A DNA stretch of 64,000 nt from Siphonodentalium dalli (GCA_032622095.1 CP136066.1:205552978-205616977), one strand, 5' to 3'. Positions 24,189 through 36,892 are shown, counted from the first letter of the stretch. A program made the numbers and translations. The notes: a model not told the origin generated them from the letters alone.

Positions 24189-24563
24189 ATGCTTCAGAGG
24201 ATAGCATGCTTCAGGATATTTAACACCTATGATCCGGAAGTAAATGACATACTAAAAAGAAGCACCGAACTCATAACCAGAGGGCATAATTACAAACTTT
24301 TTATGGAAGGAGCAAACAGGGATGTGAGGAAATACTCATTCAGTCTAAGAGTGGTGGAGCCATGGAATCACCTAACTGAAAAAGTTGTTTATGCAGAAGA
24401 CATGAAAACAACCAAGATAAACTGGATTCCCAAATGGCAGGGCAAACTAAACTTCAAGGCTGGGTTGAGTCTGACAGCCCCTGATACGACCAGTCAAACA
24501 AAAATGAATATACAAAATCAGAAGAGTTCGGATAAACAGAAGAATAATCAGAGGTGGATATAG
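24189..24563 (+). pseudogene. LINE reverse-transcriptase C-terminal fragment (CR1-like signature)
   Basis: About 124 residues carry the pattern FRIFNTYDPEVNDIL, then TRGHNYKLF, then RKYSFSLRVVEPWNHLTEKV. In CR1-type and related LINEs this corresponds to the segment just before the ORF2 stop (typically RGH..KL, R..FFS.RVV..WN.LP..VV). The N-terminal side is cut at about 24189. The last ~40 codons are low-complexity and belong to the duplicated A module described in the next entry. The start is arbitrary; this is a 5'-truncated relic. Confidence 0.75.
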
Positions 24564-26905
24564 TGGCATTCCTAGAAGCCAGTGTCCACTAACAACATAA
24601 GGTAACATAAGATAAAGGTAAAATATATATAATTGTGGTGCAAATAGCGTGAAATATTTTATCATTATTCTGTTGTGTTGTGTTGGAATGCCTCATACGG
24701 ACCACCTAGAGATAATCATGCTTTGATTAGCATTCATAATATGTAATTTAATAGTGAATTATAATGGGAATAGGGTCCCGATTGTAGCGATTATTCTATC
24801 GCATCATATGATCCCTTCAACAGAACGGGTATCTATGTGCTTTATTATCTTTTATCCTCACTGCCTTGGGATTATCACTGACATGGCTAACTAAATTTCA
24901 AGGCTGAGTTGAGTCTGACAGCCCCTGATACGACCAGTCATACCAAAACAAAAATGAATATACAAAATCAGGAAAGTTCGGAGAAACAGAAGAATAATCA
25001 GAGGTGGATATAGTGGCATTCCTAGAAGCCAGTGTCCACTAACAACATAAGGTAACATAAGATAAAGGTAAAATATATATAATTGTGGTTCTGATGTTGA
25101 TTGTGGTTGCTGTAAACTAGAAGTGGGTTAACCCTTTACCCAACAGAAGGGCCCTGTGCCAATGCATTCTCTTATATATGCGAGTCGACCATAGGTCGCC
25201 TCGCATATATAAGAGAATGCATTGGCTTAACACATTAAAAATTATAAAATTGTTAAAGAATGTAAGAAAAAATGGTAAAAAGTGTTAAAAAAAGATTTTT
25301 TTTAGGCCAATGCATTCTCTTATATATGCGAGGCGACCTATGGTCGACTCGCATATATAAGAGAATGCATTGGCACAGGGTATAACTGTAACTATCACAA
25401 TGTGGTCAAGGAGCCGGTTCCAATGATATCCATATTTGTATGGTTTTATTGAGACAGACCCAATATATTTTAGGCTGTTGAAGCTTTATTTGGCCGGTTT
25501 TGGCCGGTTTGTTGGGTAAAGGGATAAGCGATTTGATAAATTTATTGGTGGATTTTGCGATAGAATTTTCGGAATATAATAGCAATAATATCTAAATGCC
25601 TTTAGCACTCCTTTGAAGTGAGTAACTGCTTATGTAACTCAATAGCGTTGATCATTGCTTCCATTTTAACATGTATTTAATTGCATGTTGAAAACGACTG
25701 CGCGTTCACCTCAAATCTAACGAAATTGAGCATATGTCATGAATATATCAAGTTACGTTTTCTTCTGAATATAAGGGACATGTTTATGGCCGATCCTGAA
25801 TACTTTCTAATTGACATAATCATATCTTCTTAACTTTATATGGAGCAATATGCACGTGCAAATAGCGTGAAATATTTTTTCATTATTCTGTTGTGTTGTG
25901 TTGGAATGCCTCATACGGACCACCTAGAGATAATCATGCTTTGATTAGCATTCATAATATGTAATTTAATAGTGAATTATAATGGGAATAGGGTCCCGAT
26001 TGTAGCGATTATACTATCGCATCATATGATCCCTTCAACAGAACGGGTATCTATGTGCTTTATTATCTTTTATCCTCACTGCCTTGGGATTATCACTGAC
26101 ATGGCTAACTAAATTTCAAGGCTGAGTTGAGTCTGACAGCCCCTGATACGACCAGTCATACCAAATCAAAAATGAATATACAAAATCAGGAGAGTTCGGA
26201 GAAACAGAAGAATAATCAGAGGTGGATATAGTGGCATTCCTAGAAGCCAGAGTCCACTAACAACATAAGATAAAATATGGTAAAAGTAAATTATAGAATA
26301 GTGTGGTTCTGAAGTGGATTGCGGTTACTGTGATCTAGAAAAAGGGATAAGCGATTTTGTAAATTCATTGGTGGATTTTGAATAGAATTTTCGGTATATA
26401 ATAGCAATAATACCTAAATGCCTTTAGCACTCCTTTGAAGTGAGCAACGGCTTATGTAACTCAATAGCTTTGATAATTGCTTCCATTTTAACATGTTACT
26501 AACTGCATGTTGAAAACGACTGCGCGTTCACCTCAAATCTAACGAAACGAAGCGTATGTCATGAATATATCAAGTTTCTTCTGAAAATAAGGGACATGTT
26601 TATGGCCGCGATCCTGAATACTTTATAATTGACATAATCATATCTTCTTAACTTTATATGGAGCAATATGCACGTGCAAATAGCGTGAAATATTTTATCA
26701 TTATTCTGTTGTGTTGTGTCGGAATGCCTCATACGGACCACCTAGAGATAATCATGCTTTGATTAGCATTCATAATATGTAATTTAATAGTGAATTATAA
26801 TGGGAATAGGGTCCCGATTGTAGCGATTATTCTATCGCATCATATGATCCCTTCAACAGAGTGTGTATCTATGTGCTTTATGATCTTTTATCTGTATTGC
26901 CCTGT
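24440..26905 (+). repeat. ~1.2-kb higher-order duplication (modules A, C, B)
   Basis: Module A (LINE 3' coding end, AGTCTGACAGCCCCTGATAC) occurs at ~24440-24640, 24894-25090 and 26111-26290. Module B (GCAAATAGCGTGAAATATTT) occurs at ~24641-24893, 25857-26110 and 26677-26905. Module C (AAGCGATTT..TCATTGGTGG type) occurs only at ~25524-25856 and 26345-26676. The order is A-B, A-MITE-C-B, A-C-B. Copies are very similar, so the duplications are recent. The first A-B lacks C entirely. The piggyBac-like MITE sits only in the second copy. Confidence 0.85.
25132..25523. mobile_element. piggyBac-like MITE, copy 2, with two 69-bp palindromes
   Basis: TTAA then CCCTTTACCCAACA on the left; TGTTGGGTAAAGGG then ATAA on the right (one substitution in the TTAA). 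Both palindromes are complete (25158-25226 and 25306-25374) and face each other, with outer edges CCCTGTGCC and GGCACAGGG. No ORF is meaningful. It sits between modules A and C of the surrounding higher-order repeat. Confidence 0.88.
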
Positions 26906-27437
26906 GTTCATTTACACCACCCACCAGAAGAACGGCACCATGGATGTGGTTTTTGTGTCAAGGAATTTGGGTACTAAAAAGACATCGTGAAATACAATAC
27001 AATGGTCCTATGCGATCTCGATACGCTGGCTACCTTTTTGATACAAATGTATCTGCATCAGATATATATCAGATTTATTGAGGTACTGACTCCGTATGAG
27101 TTTTCGATGCTTTAATTTACATCGTTCTTAAGTACTTACATGTGACTTATCGCATTTGAGTACAACCACATGCTTGGCTACCAAGGTCAAAGTTACAATT
27201 ATATTGCAATAGGGGTGAGCAGTAAGACAGACCAGAACGTGGCTATATCTTTACGTCTCAACATTAATATTTATAATTGGTGCGCATTAGTATCATCATT
27301 TCATAAATTTGTATTCTGCCAAATCATCTTGTACATGCAGCATTTTCTAATAAAGCATTTATATATCTAACTGTATCATATATCGCTCTGTTGACACTGA
27401 AGCCTAGATGTACACGTTTTGTACATATCCAGGAAAG
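26906..27437. other. Unassigned sequence
   Basis: No gene or repeat is recognised beyond the end of module B. The small plus-strand ORF 27170-27370 has no motif. Confidence 0.4.
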
Positions 27438-27722
27438 AGTACACCACCATCTGCATTGTATAATCACATATTGCTCACACAAGTTGAAAAGTTAAAAATG
27501 TACACCCACCATCTGCATTGTATAATCAAATATTGCTCACACAAGTTGAAAAGTTAAAAATGTACACCACCATCTGCATTGTATAATCACATATTGCTCA
27601 CACAAGTTGAAAAGTGAAAAATGTACACCCACTATGTGTATTGTATAATCACATATTTCTCGCACAAATTGAAAAGTGAAAAATGTACACACACCATCTG
27701 CATTGTATAATCACATATTGCT
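27438..27722 (+). repeat. 62-bp minisatellite, about 4.6 copies
   Basis: The unit begins TGTACACCACCATCTGCATT and ends GTTGAAAAGTTAAAAA. Copies differ by an extra C after CACC and a few substitutions. A short local tandem repeat with no coding content. Confidence 0.92.
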
Positions 27723-28123
27723 TTTATAATGGTGACCAGTAGACGTGGCTGAAAATATATTTTAACCGCGAACAATCAACATATGGTTTATTATTGTCTT
27801 AGCGCTATGCAAGGGACACCATAAAATACCATTTGCATGTTTTCTATTCCAGAAAATAAATGGTCGTGTCAATGATTCCATTAATAGGAGGTTCTGGTTG
27901 TCAGGTATCAACTTTCAAAAGGGGAAGTTTTGACACGTTTTGAACGTTTGTCAGACTTGAAAAAATATCATCTCTGACAAAGAGCGTCCATGCATTGGTT
28001 TCCAAAAATGCAGTAGATAATAAAGAGCGTTCTAATTTATGATATTTTGTAATCGTTTCCATCTGGTTTCCACGTAACAATTATGGATGTTTTTTTGTGG
28101 ATCTTCACGATACCCTGGATCAT
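27723..28123. other. Unassigned spacer before the satellite
   Basis: No gene. It contains the word AAAGAGCGT(T/C)C twice (near 27978 and 28021), also seen in the TTAA MITE family. The satellite begins at GGATCATGCCATGAACC, whose CATGCCATGAA context also occurs near 50219 and 51202. Confidence 0.4.
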
Positions 28124-31100
28124 GCCATGAACCTCTATTACGGGCGTTAGTCATAGTATAGAGATTCAATGCATGAACATCTACTACGGGCGTTAGTCAT
28201 AGTATAGAGATTCCATGCATGAACCTCTACTACGGGCGTTAGTCATAGTATAGAGATTCAATGCACGAACCTCTACTACGGACGTTAGTCATAGTATAGA
28301 GATTCAATGCATGAACCTCTACTACGGGCGTTAGTCATAGTATAGAGATTCAATGCACGAACCTCTACTACGGGCGTTAGTCATAGTATAGAGATTCCAT
28401 GCATGAACCTATATTACGGGCGTTAGTCATAGTATAGAGATTCAATGCACGAACCTCTACTATGGGCGTTAGTCATAGTATAGAGATTCAATGCATGAAC
28501 CTCTATTACGGGCGTTAGTCATAGTATAGAGATTCAATGCATGGACCTCTATTACGGGCGTTAGTTAATTAAAACTGTCACCATGCGCAGATACACCTCT
28601 ACTACGGGCGTTAGTTATAGTATATAGATTCAATGCATGAACATCTACTACGGGCGTTAGTCATAGTATAGAGATTCAATGCACGAACCTCTACTACGGA
28701 CGTTAGTCATAGTATAGAGATTCCATGCATGAACCTCTACTACGGGCGTTAGTCATAGTATAGAGATTCAATGCATGAACCTCTATTACGGGCGTTAGTC
28801 ATAGTATAGAGATTCCATGCATGAACCTCTACTACGGACGTTAGTCATAGTATAGAGATTCCATGCATGAACCTCTACTACGGGCGTTAGTTATAGTATA
28901 TAGATTCAATGCATGAACATCTACTACGGGCGTTAGTCATAGTATAGAGATTCAATGCACGAACCTCTACTACGGGCGTTAGTCAAAGTATAGAGATTCA
29001 ATGCATGAACCTCTACTACGAGCGTTAGTCATAGTATATAGATTCAATGCATGAACATCTACTACGGGCGTTAGTCATAGTATAGAGATTCAATGCACGA
29101 ACCTCTACTACGGGCGTTAGTCATAGTATAGAGATTCCATGCATGAACCTATATTACGGGCGTTAGTCATAGTATAGAGATTCAATGCACGAACATCTAC
29201 CACGGGCGTTAGTCATAGTATAGAGATTCAATGCACGAACCTCTATAACGGGCGTTAGTCATAGTATAGAGATTCAATGCATGAACATCTACTACGGGCG
29301 TTAGTCATAGTATAGAGATTCCATGCATGAACCTCTAGTACGGGCGTTAGTCATAGTATAGAGATTCAATGCACGAACCTCTACTACGGACGTTAGTCAT
29401 AGTATAGAGATTCCATGCATGAACCTCTACTACGGGCGTTAGTCATAGTATATAGATTCCATGCATGAACCTCTACTACGGGCGTTAGTCATAGTATATA
29501 GATTCAATGCACGAACATCTACTACGGGCGTTAGTCATAGTATAGAGATTCAATGCACGAACCTCTACTACGGGCGTTAGTCATAGTATAGAGATTCAAT
29601 GCACGAACCTCTATAACGGGCGTTAGTCATAGTATAGAGATTCAATGCATGAACATCTACTACGGGCGTTAGTCATAGTATAGAGATTCCATGCATGAAC
29701 CTCTAGTACGGGCGTTAGTCATAGTATAGAGATTCAATGCACGAACCTCTACTACGGACGTTAGTCATAGTATAGAGATTCCATGCATGAACCTCTACTA
29801 CGGGCGTTAGTCATAGTATATAGATTCAATGCACGAACATCTACTACGGGCGTTAGTCATAGTATAGAGATTCAATGCACGAACCTCTACTACGGGCGTT
29901 AGTCATAGTATAGAGATTCCATGCATGAATCTATATTACGGACGTTAGTCATAGTATAGAGATTCAATGCACGAACATCTACCACGGGCGTTAGTCATAG
30001 TATAGAGATTCAATGCACGAACATCTACCACGGGCGTTAGTCATAGTATAGAGATTCCATGCATGAACCTCTACTACGAGCGTTAGTCATAGTATAGAGA
30101 TTCAATGCATGAACCTCTACTACGGGCGTTAGTCATAGTATAGAGATTCCATGCATGAACCTCTACTACGAGCGTTAGTCATAGTATATAGATTCAATGC
30201 ATGAACATCTACTACGGGCGTTAGTCATAGTATAGAGATTCCATGCATGAACATCTACTACGGGCGTTAGTCATAGTATAGAGATTCAATGCACGAACCT
30301 CTACTACGGGCGTTAGTCATAGTATAGAGATTCCATGCATGAACCTCTACTACGGGCGTTAGTTATAGTATAGAGATTCAATGCATGAACCTCTACCACG
30401 GGCGTTAGTCATAGTATATAGATTCAATGCACGAACATCTACTACGGACGTTAGTCATAGTATAGAGATTCAATGCACGAACCTCTACTACGGACGTTAG
30501 TCATAGTATAGAGATTCATAGTATAGAGATTCAATGCACGAACCTCTACCACGGGCGTTAGTCATAGTATAGAGATTCCACGCATGAACCTCTACTACGG
30601 GCGTTAGTCATAGTATATAGATTCCATGCATGAACCTCTACTACGGGCGTTAGTCATAGTATATAGATTCCATGCATGAACCTCTACTACGGGCGTTAGT
30701 CATAGTATAGAGATTCCATGCATGAACCTCTACTACGGGCGTTAGTCATAGTATAGAGATTCAATGCATGAACCTCTATTACGGGCGTTAGTCATAGTAT
30801 AGAGATTCAATGCACGAACCTCTACTACGGGCGTTAGTCATAGTATATAGATTCCATGCATGAACCTCTACTACGGGCGTTAGTCATAGTATATAGATTC
30901 AATGCACGAACCTCTACTACGGGCGTTAGTCATAGTATAGAGATTCAATGCATGAACCTCTACTACGAGCGTTAGTCATAGTATATAGATTCAATGCATG
31001 AACATCTACTACGGGCGTTAGTCATAGTATAGAGATTCAATGCACGAACCACTACTACGGGCGTTAGTCATAGTATAGAGATTCCATGCATGAACCTATA

Positions 31101-32585
31101 TTACGGGCGTTAGTCATAGTATAGAGATTCAATGCACGAACATCTACCACGGGCGTTAGTCATAGTATAGAGATTCAATGCATGAACCTCTACTACGGGC
31201 GTTAGTCATAGTATAGAGATTCAATGCATGGACCTCCACTACGGGCGTTAGTCATAGTATAGAGATTCAATGCACGAACCTCTACTACGGGCGTTAGTCA
31301 TAGTATATAGATTCAATGCATGAACATCTACTACGGGCGTTAGTCATAGTATAGAGATTCAATGCACGAACCTCTACTACGAGCGTTAGTCATAGTATAT
31401 AGATTCAATGCATGAACATCTACTACGGGCGTTAGTCATAGTATAGAGATTCCATGCACGAACCTCTACTACGGGCGTTAGTCATAGTATAGAGATTCAA
31501 TGCACGAACCTCTACTACGGGCGTTAGTCATAGTATAGAGATTCAATGCACGAACCTCTACTACGGGCGTTAGTCATAGTATATAGATTCAATGCACGAA
31601 CCTCTACTACGGGCGTTAGTCATAGTATAGAGATTCAATGCACGAACCTATACTACGGGCGTTAGTCATAGTATAGAGATTCAATGCACGAACCTCTACT
31701 ACGGGCGTTAGTCATAGTATAGAGATTCAATGCACGAACCTATACTACGGGCGTTAGTCATAGTATAGAGATTCAATGCACGAACCTCTATTACGAGCGT
31801 TAGTCATAGTATATAGATTCAATGCACGAACCTCTACTACGGGTGTTAGTCATAGTATAGAGATTCAATGCACGAACCTCTACTACGGGCGTTAGTTATA
31901 GTATAGAGATTCCATGCATGAACCTCTACTACGGGCGTTAGTCATAGTATAGAGATTCAATGCACGAACCTCTATTACGAGCGTTAGTCATAGTATAGAG
32001 ATTCAATGCATGAACCTATATTACGGGCGTTAGTCATAGTATAGAGATTCAATGCACGAACCTCTATTACGAGCGTTAGTCATAGTATAGAGATTCAATG
32101 CACGAACCTCTATTACGAGCGTTAGTCATAGTATAGAGATTCAATGCACGAACCTCTACTACGAGCGTTAGTCATAGTATATAGATTCAATGCACGAACC
32201 TCTACTACGGGCGTTAGTCATAGTATAGAGATTCAATGCATGGACATCTACTACGGGTGTTAGTCATAGTATAGAGATTCAATGCATGAACATCTACTAC
32301 GGGCGTTAGTCATAGTATAGAGATTCAATGCATGGACATCTACTACGGGTGTTAGTCATAGTATAGAGATTCAATGCATGAACATCTACTACGGGCGTTA
32401 GTCATAGTATAGAGATTCAATGCATGAACCTCTATTACGGGCGTTAGTCATAGTATAGAGATTCAATGCACGAACCACTACTATGGGCGTTAGTCATAGT
32501 ATAGAGATTCAATGCATGAACCTCTATTACGGGCGTTAGTCATAGTATAGAGATTCAATGCATGGACCTCTATTACGGGCGTTAG
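28124..32585 (+). repeat. 46-bp satellite, about 97 monomers
   Basis: The monomer is ATGAACCTCTACTACGGGCG, TTAGTCATAGTATAGAGATT, CAATGC (46 bp). Variants recur in mixed combinations: ATGAAC/ACGAAC, CCTCT/CATCT, GGGCG/GAGCG/GGACG, TATAGA/TATATA and CAATGC/CCATGC. The monomer is partly symmetrical (CTCTACTA..TAGTATAGAG). At 28565-28596 it is interrupted by 32 bp identical to the sequence that follows the array (32586-32617). There is no spacer diversity, so it is not a CRISPR. It is a satellite, perhaps grown inside a mobile element. Confidence 0.97.
28565..28596 (+). repeat. Internal copy of the satellite's right-flank sequence
   Basis: TTAATTAAAACTGTCACCAT..GATACAC matches 32586-32617 exactly over 32 bp. 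The two or three monomers before it also match those before the array end, including a rare CTATGGGCG monomer and a terminal ATGGACC monomer. The match is therefore a duplicated array terminus about 4.02 kb away. Confidence 0.9.
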
Positions 32586-32617
32586 TTAATTAAAACTGTC
32601 ACCATGCGCAGATACAC

Positions 32618-33194
32618 ATTTTTTAAGAAAATATTTTTGTTCAGTTTTGAATTCGCGCATCACAGTGCGCGAATTAAAAACTGAGCCAAAAACAGTACTG
32701 CGTGAATTTAAATACAAGTAAGGAATGTCATTCAATGGGGCGTCATGTTGCATTCACTGAAATAATTTCGGCACTAAAATCCAAGATATTATCAGAACAG
32801 TATAAACGTTGTATTAATACAAAATACACAAGATCACAGAGAACCTATCCAATAGCTCAATCAAATGGAACGGGCCTAAGATAAAACACATTGCTACACG
32901 TATAAGTAAAGAACTCTTTATGTGACACATCTATCGCTGATGATGCTGTGTGTGTTAAGTCAAGCCCACAGTGTATCTAGATCAAAATTAAACTTGGAGT
33001 ACTGTCAGAATGTTTCCATGACAACAGGCTGGACTGTCAGTAATGATTCCTAACCGGAAATTGATCAGTAGCCGTGGTGACAATCGCTCCACTTCAGCCG
33101 GATCGATTTGAATTATTAATAGTATATCGGGACCACAAGTCCAGCAAACCCCAATCGCAAGGACAGCAACAGTAGCATTCCAAGGCTAGATTAA
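32618..33194. other. Unassigned; one 44-bp palindrome
   Basis: 32641-32684 reads TCAGTTTTGAATTCGCGCAT..GTGCGCGAATTAAAAACTGA, a near-perfect hairpin with a short loop. No gene otherwise; the ORF at 32702-32884 shows no motif. Confidence 0.45.
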
Positions 33195-33470
33195 TATATT
33201 GGCAAATTTTCCTAGCGAATATTCAGTCAATTCGCGGAATTGCAAATTTTTTATTTATAAATTTTGGCTAATCGTATTTTTGTGAAACACTTATGAACAA
33301 AAGATAATTTTTGTATTACCTGTGATTAAAATAGACGTAATTATATTGGCCCCCTGTATTACACGTTTCACTAACAAAGTGTTTTAGGAGGTAAACATTA
33401 GCACAAAGTTACACAAACCACAATGTAATTTTCTAAAGGCAGCAACTAGTAACAGCACACCTTCGCGCAA
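33195..33470 (+). repeat. Dispersed repeat shared with 41950-42300, copy 1
   Basis: It shares AATTCGCGGAATTGCA, TTTTGGCTAATCGTATTTTT, GAAACACTTATGA and AAAGGCAGCAACTAGTAACA with the second copy, in order. Both continue into AAATAGGTTCATATTGG, so the 29-bp repeat that follows here belongs to the same element. No coding sequence recognised. Confidence 0.7.
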
Positions 33471-33600
33471 ATAGGTTCATATTGGACCTACATATTCACA
33501 TAGGTTCATATTGGACCTACATATTCACATGGGTTCATATTGGACCTACATATTCACATAGGTTCATATTGGACCTACATATTCACATGGGTTCATATTG
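33471..33600 (+). repeat. 29-bp tandem repeat, about 4.5 copies
   Basis: The unit is GGTTCATATTGGACCTACAT followed by ATTCACATA, with ATA/ATG variants. It expanded within the dispersed repeat; the relative at 42297-42340 has one to two degenerate units. Confidence 0.93.
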
Positions 33601-33794
33601 GAATTATTTTATTCTGAAATAAGCCCACAGTTGACTAACATCTGGTAAGTCGATTTAGGTTCATATATAGCGTAAATAAATACAAAATAATACCTATATG
33701 GGCTTATTTGTGTTTTTGAAATAAGTTCAAAATGAACCTATTTCTAGTAGGAGGCTGCTTTATACAGGAAGTTCAGGGAAAATATATAATATAA

Positions 33795-34560
33795 GGCCGG
33801 TGTGTCCTGGTCCCTCCCCCGTGGCCAATACAAAACTGCCAATGACTTTAACCCTTTACCCAACAGAAGGGCCCTGTGCCAATGCATTCTCTTATATATG
33901 CGAGTCGACCGTAGGTCGCCTCGCATATATAAGAGAATGCATTGGCTTAACACATTAAAAATTATAAAATTGTTAAAGAATGTAAGAAAAAATGTTAAAA
34001 AAAGATTTTTTTTAGGCCAATGCATTCTCTTATATATGCGAGGCGACCTATGGTCGACTCGCATATATAAGAGAATGCATTGGCACAGGGCTAACTGTAA
34101 CTATCACAATGTGGTCAAGGAGCCAGTTCCAATGATATCCATATTTGTATGGTTCTATTGAGACAGACCGAAGATATTTTAGGCTGTTGAAGCTTTATTT
34201 GGCCGGTTCTGGCCGGTTTGTTGGGTAAAGGGTTAAGGAAACAATATTTTACTAAATTTGGTCAAAATTGTGGACAGAAATGGTCATCAGTTGGAAATTT
34301 TCCAACCTAAGGGGAAGTATGATGTTTGATATTTCAAACACTACGAAAGCTTGATGTCAGTCTAGATGCTAAGATTTTTCGATTTTCTTGTTTAGTTTTC
34401 AAAATGTTCTGACATCGGGTCGAACAACCATGGTCGGCCCGGTGTGTCCTGGTCTCTTGCCAGCAGTCGTGTGCACTTGTCTGGAGTTAGACCACTAGAT
34501 GTTAGGATTTATGCAATTTTCAGGTTCAAATATCTTAATATTATCATACCGGGTAGATAT
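33795..34560 (+). repeat. Dispersed repeat interrupted by a piggyBac-like MITE (relative at 44440-44820)
   Basis: GTGTGTCCTGGTCCCTC, CCCGTGGCCAA, AATGGTCATCAGTTGGAAAT, CGAAAGCTTGA and GCCAGTCTA-type words occur in similar order here and at 44440-44820. The MITE at 33852-34232 splits this copy; the second copy lacks it. Identity unknown. Confidence 0.6.
33852..34232. mobile_element. piggyBac-like MITE, copy 3, with two 69-bp palindromes
   Basis: Flanked by TTAA on both sides (33848-33851 and 34233-34236) with CCCTTTACCCAACA inverted termini. Palindromes at 33878-33946 and 34016-34084. Internally very similar to 25132-25523, with a short deletion in the A-rich spacer. The ORFs seen on both strands here are readings of the palindromes. 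Confidence 0.9.
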
Positions 34561-34789
34561 AACCATGGTTTATGAATAGGCTAATGAATAAGTGGAAATA
34601 TATATATGGTGGAAATATATATATGGAAAATATATATTGATTTTATATATTTACTAATACATTGAAATATACCATATATATACTTGTTATGTTATGCTAA
34701 TGATATATGTGCGTGTGGACTTTCAGTATAACATTTTAATATTATCTTGCAAATTTAATCAAAGAATTCACTTATGGAAAAAGTTCGAT

Positions 34790-35108
34790 GATCTAAACGA
34801 AATATCAAACAGTCCACTTGCACCATTAAATAAATTGAATGCTGTAGTAAACTGACAAATTCTAATCTAGACGAAATATTTAACTTAATCCTGAACAAAT
34901 GGATAAACGACGATGTAACCAGCTCTCACATGTCATGACCGGATTTATTATTATCAAAAGAATCAATAACAATATCTTTAATTTTAGGGGGGCGACAGGA
35001 AGACGACCCGATAGGTCATGTCGCCTCCACATGACTTGTCTATTTTTGTTATATTTACTAGATACTATATATGATTTGTCATGAAATAAACTATTCTGAT
35101 TCTGAATA
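34790..35108 (+). mobile_element. Probable LINE 3' end
   Basis: An AATAAA signal at 35085-35090 is followed by a short ATTCTG repeat, the usual layout of an invertebrate LINE 3' terminus. The preceding ~280 bp has 3'-UTR-like character (GGGGGGCGACAGGAAGACGA). No RT residues are left, so the call rests on the tail only. Confidence 0.45.
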
Positions 35109-35719
35109 AGCTATTAGGCCTGAACACTTAGATGCAAGCGAGGAATTTAATTATGCAAAAACCTTTGTTTGGTTATGTTTGATTCAACCGGGGGGGGGGT
35201 GCAAATGGAATTATGCAAAGCAAAACATTGTCTTTGGTCTGATTAAAGGGGGTGCAGTTGGAATTCCTCAATGTGGACACCCCCAACAGAGACCCTCTAG
35301 TCACATCCCTGGATATAACATGTTCAAAATTATTATCTGGTGATTGAAAAAAAAATTTCTTGTTGCCACACTGTGTGGTAAGTCACGGGGTGCAGTTTTT
35401 CTGCTGTCCTTTGTTAGTCTGGTATGAGATTTAACATATTCATTGGTAATTTCTTGCTAGGTTCTCATCATGTTTTCTCTATAGATGATATCTTGGTTTA
35501 TATATTTGATAATACTGAATGGGTGATAAATTATACTGCTGTCACTAAATTCATCGTTCATATCAATATTCGTGGTCTGTTTTGAGTTTTCCACGCTTGC
35601 TGATAATCCGCCGAGCTGAAAGAGAGTTTTGTACCACCAGCGTACAGCCAAACAAGGAATTTGAATATAACTGTCAGAAAGTGTTATAAATGCGACTATA
35701 ATTGCTTGAGGTTTCAGTG
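35109..35719. other. Unassigned sequence
   Basis: No gene recognised. It contains a G-run with a repeated TGCAAATGGAATTATGCAAA/TGCAGTTGGAATTC theme (35190-35265). The minus-strand ORF 35457-35651 shows no motif. Confidence 0.4.
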
Positions 35720-35847
35720 ACTTGCAAATCGTGGATGCAGAACGTCAGATTGGCTGACAGTGCCATTATGTAATCCAGGCATTAATGGAAATGTTACGGT
35801 ATCTAAGATTCAATTAGTGATACCTTTATAAAAAGATGATCACTTAA

Positions 35848-36328
35848 AGACACGGTTGGCCTTGGCGGTGGGTATCCTGTGAAAATATCTCCACCCGTAA
35901 AAAACCGCCACAAACAGAAAGAACATCAAAATGAAGATAGACTTTGTCCGTATACAAATAAGAAATATCGCATAAACAGTATGTTATGGTCATATGTTTG
36001 ACCATTGTTATGTAAACAAAAGCGTAAAAAGTTACTTTTCTGGTGTTTGTTTATATTATGATGGTAAACATAAAGAGCGTTCTTTGTTGGTGAATACCTG
36101 ATATGGAACTAATAAAGAGCGTTTATGCCATTTGTGTGTGATTAGCCAGTAGCATTGTGCTGTCTTCTGTAACACAATCAGGCTCTTGCTTAGGTAAAAT
36201 ATGATAACATGCTGTTTACGCGATGGTCATGGTATATATGAACGGAACTGTATGCGTTTTACTGTTTTTCTGTTTACGGTGTTTGGAACAAATATGAATA
36301 TTTTCGACAATTAAGGCCGCACGTGCCT
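35848..36328. mobile_element. ~480-bp TTAA-flanked MITE, copy 2 (inverted)
   Basis: Inverted relative of 11068-11571, flanked by TTAA at 35844-35847 and 36329-36332. Three other copies of the host unit show the corresponding region: two (near 37880 and 38260) read GGATCACTTAACATTCTATA without the insert, giving a direct empty site. This fixes the boundaries and shows that insertion duplicated TTAA. Confidence 0.92.
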
Positions 36329-36892
36329 TTAACATTCTACGAATATACCGATAGGTGGTCTACTCTCTGATATAACGATAAGTCACTTGCGCTAATTGAT
36401 GGACATGCACTTTCCCCCCAAAAGAATAGTGATATTTTCTCGAATTTGTTATCAAGATGTCGGGAGCTGGGAACCACGTGTATTCGGTTCTAATATTCAA
36501 ACATAATCTCACATGGGACTTGTTGATAAGATAACTTTATTTCAATAAACATCCAAGTGTGGACAGGTTGCAAAGAAATCTTGAAATTCAGGTACAGAAT
36601 CATGGAAGTAGAACATCATATTAAATCTAACTATTTTTGAAGAATTCCAAAAATGTATTATCCACACACAACGATTTTAGTTGCTTAATTATAGAGCATC
36701 ATACCTAACATGTAATAAAACGAAAAATCCGTTCCATTCCACTCCCTACACCACCCCCCTCCATCTTTGTCTTATCTTAAATTCTCCTCTTATTCTTTAT
36801 ACCCCAAAAATCCCAGGACCCATGTAATATCCGAATTATCTATCTACAGTAACTGTCCGGTCCCGACATTAACGTCAAATTGCATGATGATT

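Noticed and set aside
28124-32585. CRISPR-like regular repeat array
   Set aside because: Monomers are contiguous with no unique spacers, there are no cas genes, and the surroundings are eukaryotic transposons.
33744-34161. ORFs containing the CILLYMR..YKRMHW theme on both strands
   Set aside because: The same peptide appears at every copy of the 69-bp palindrome and is simply its translation.
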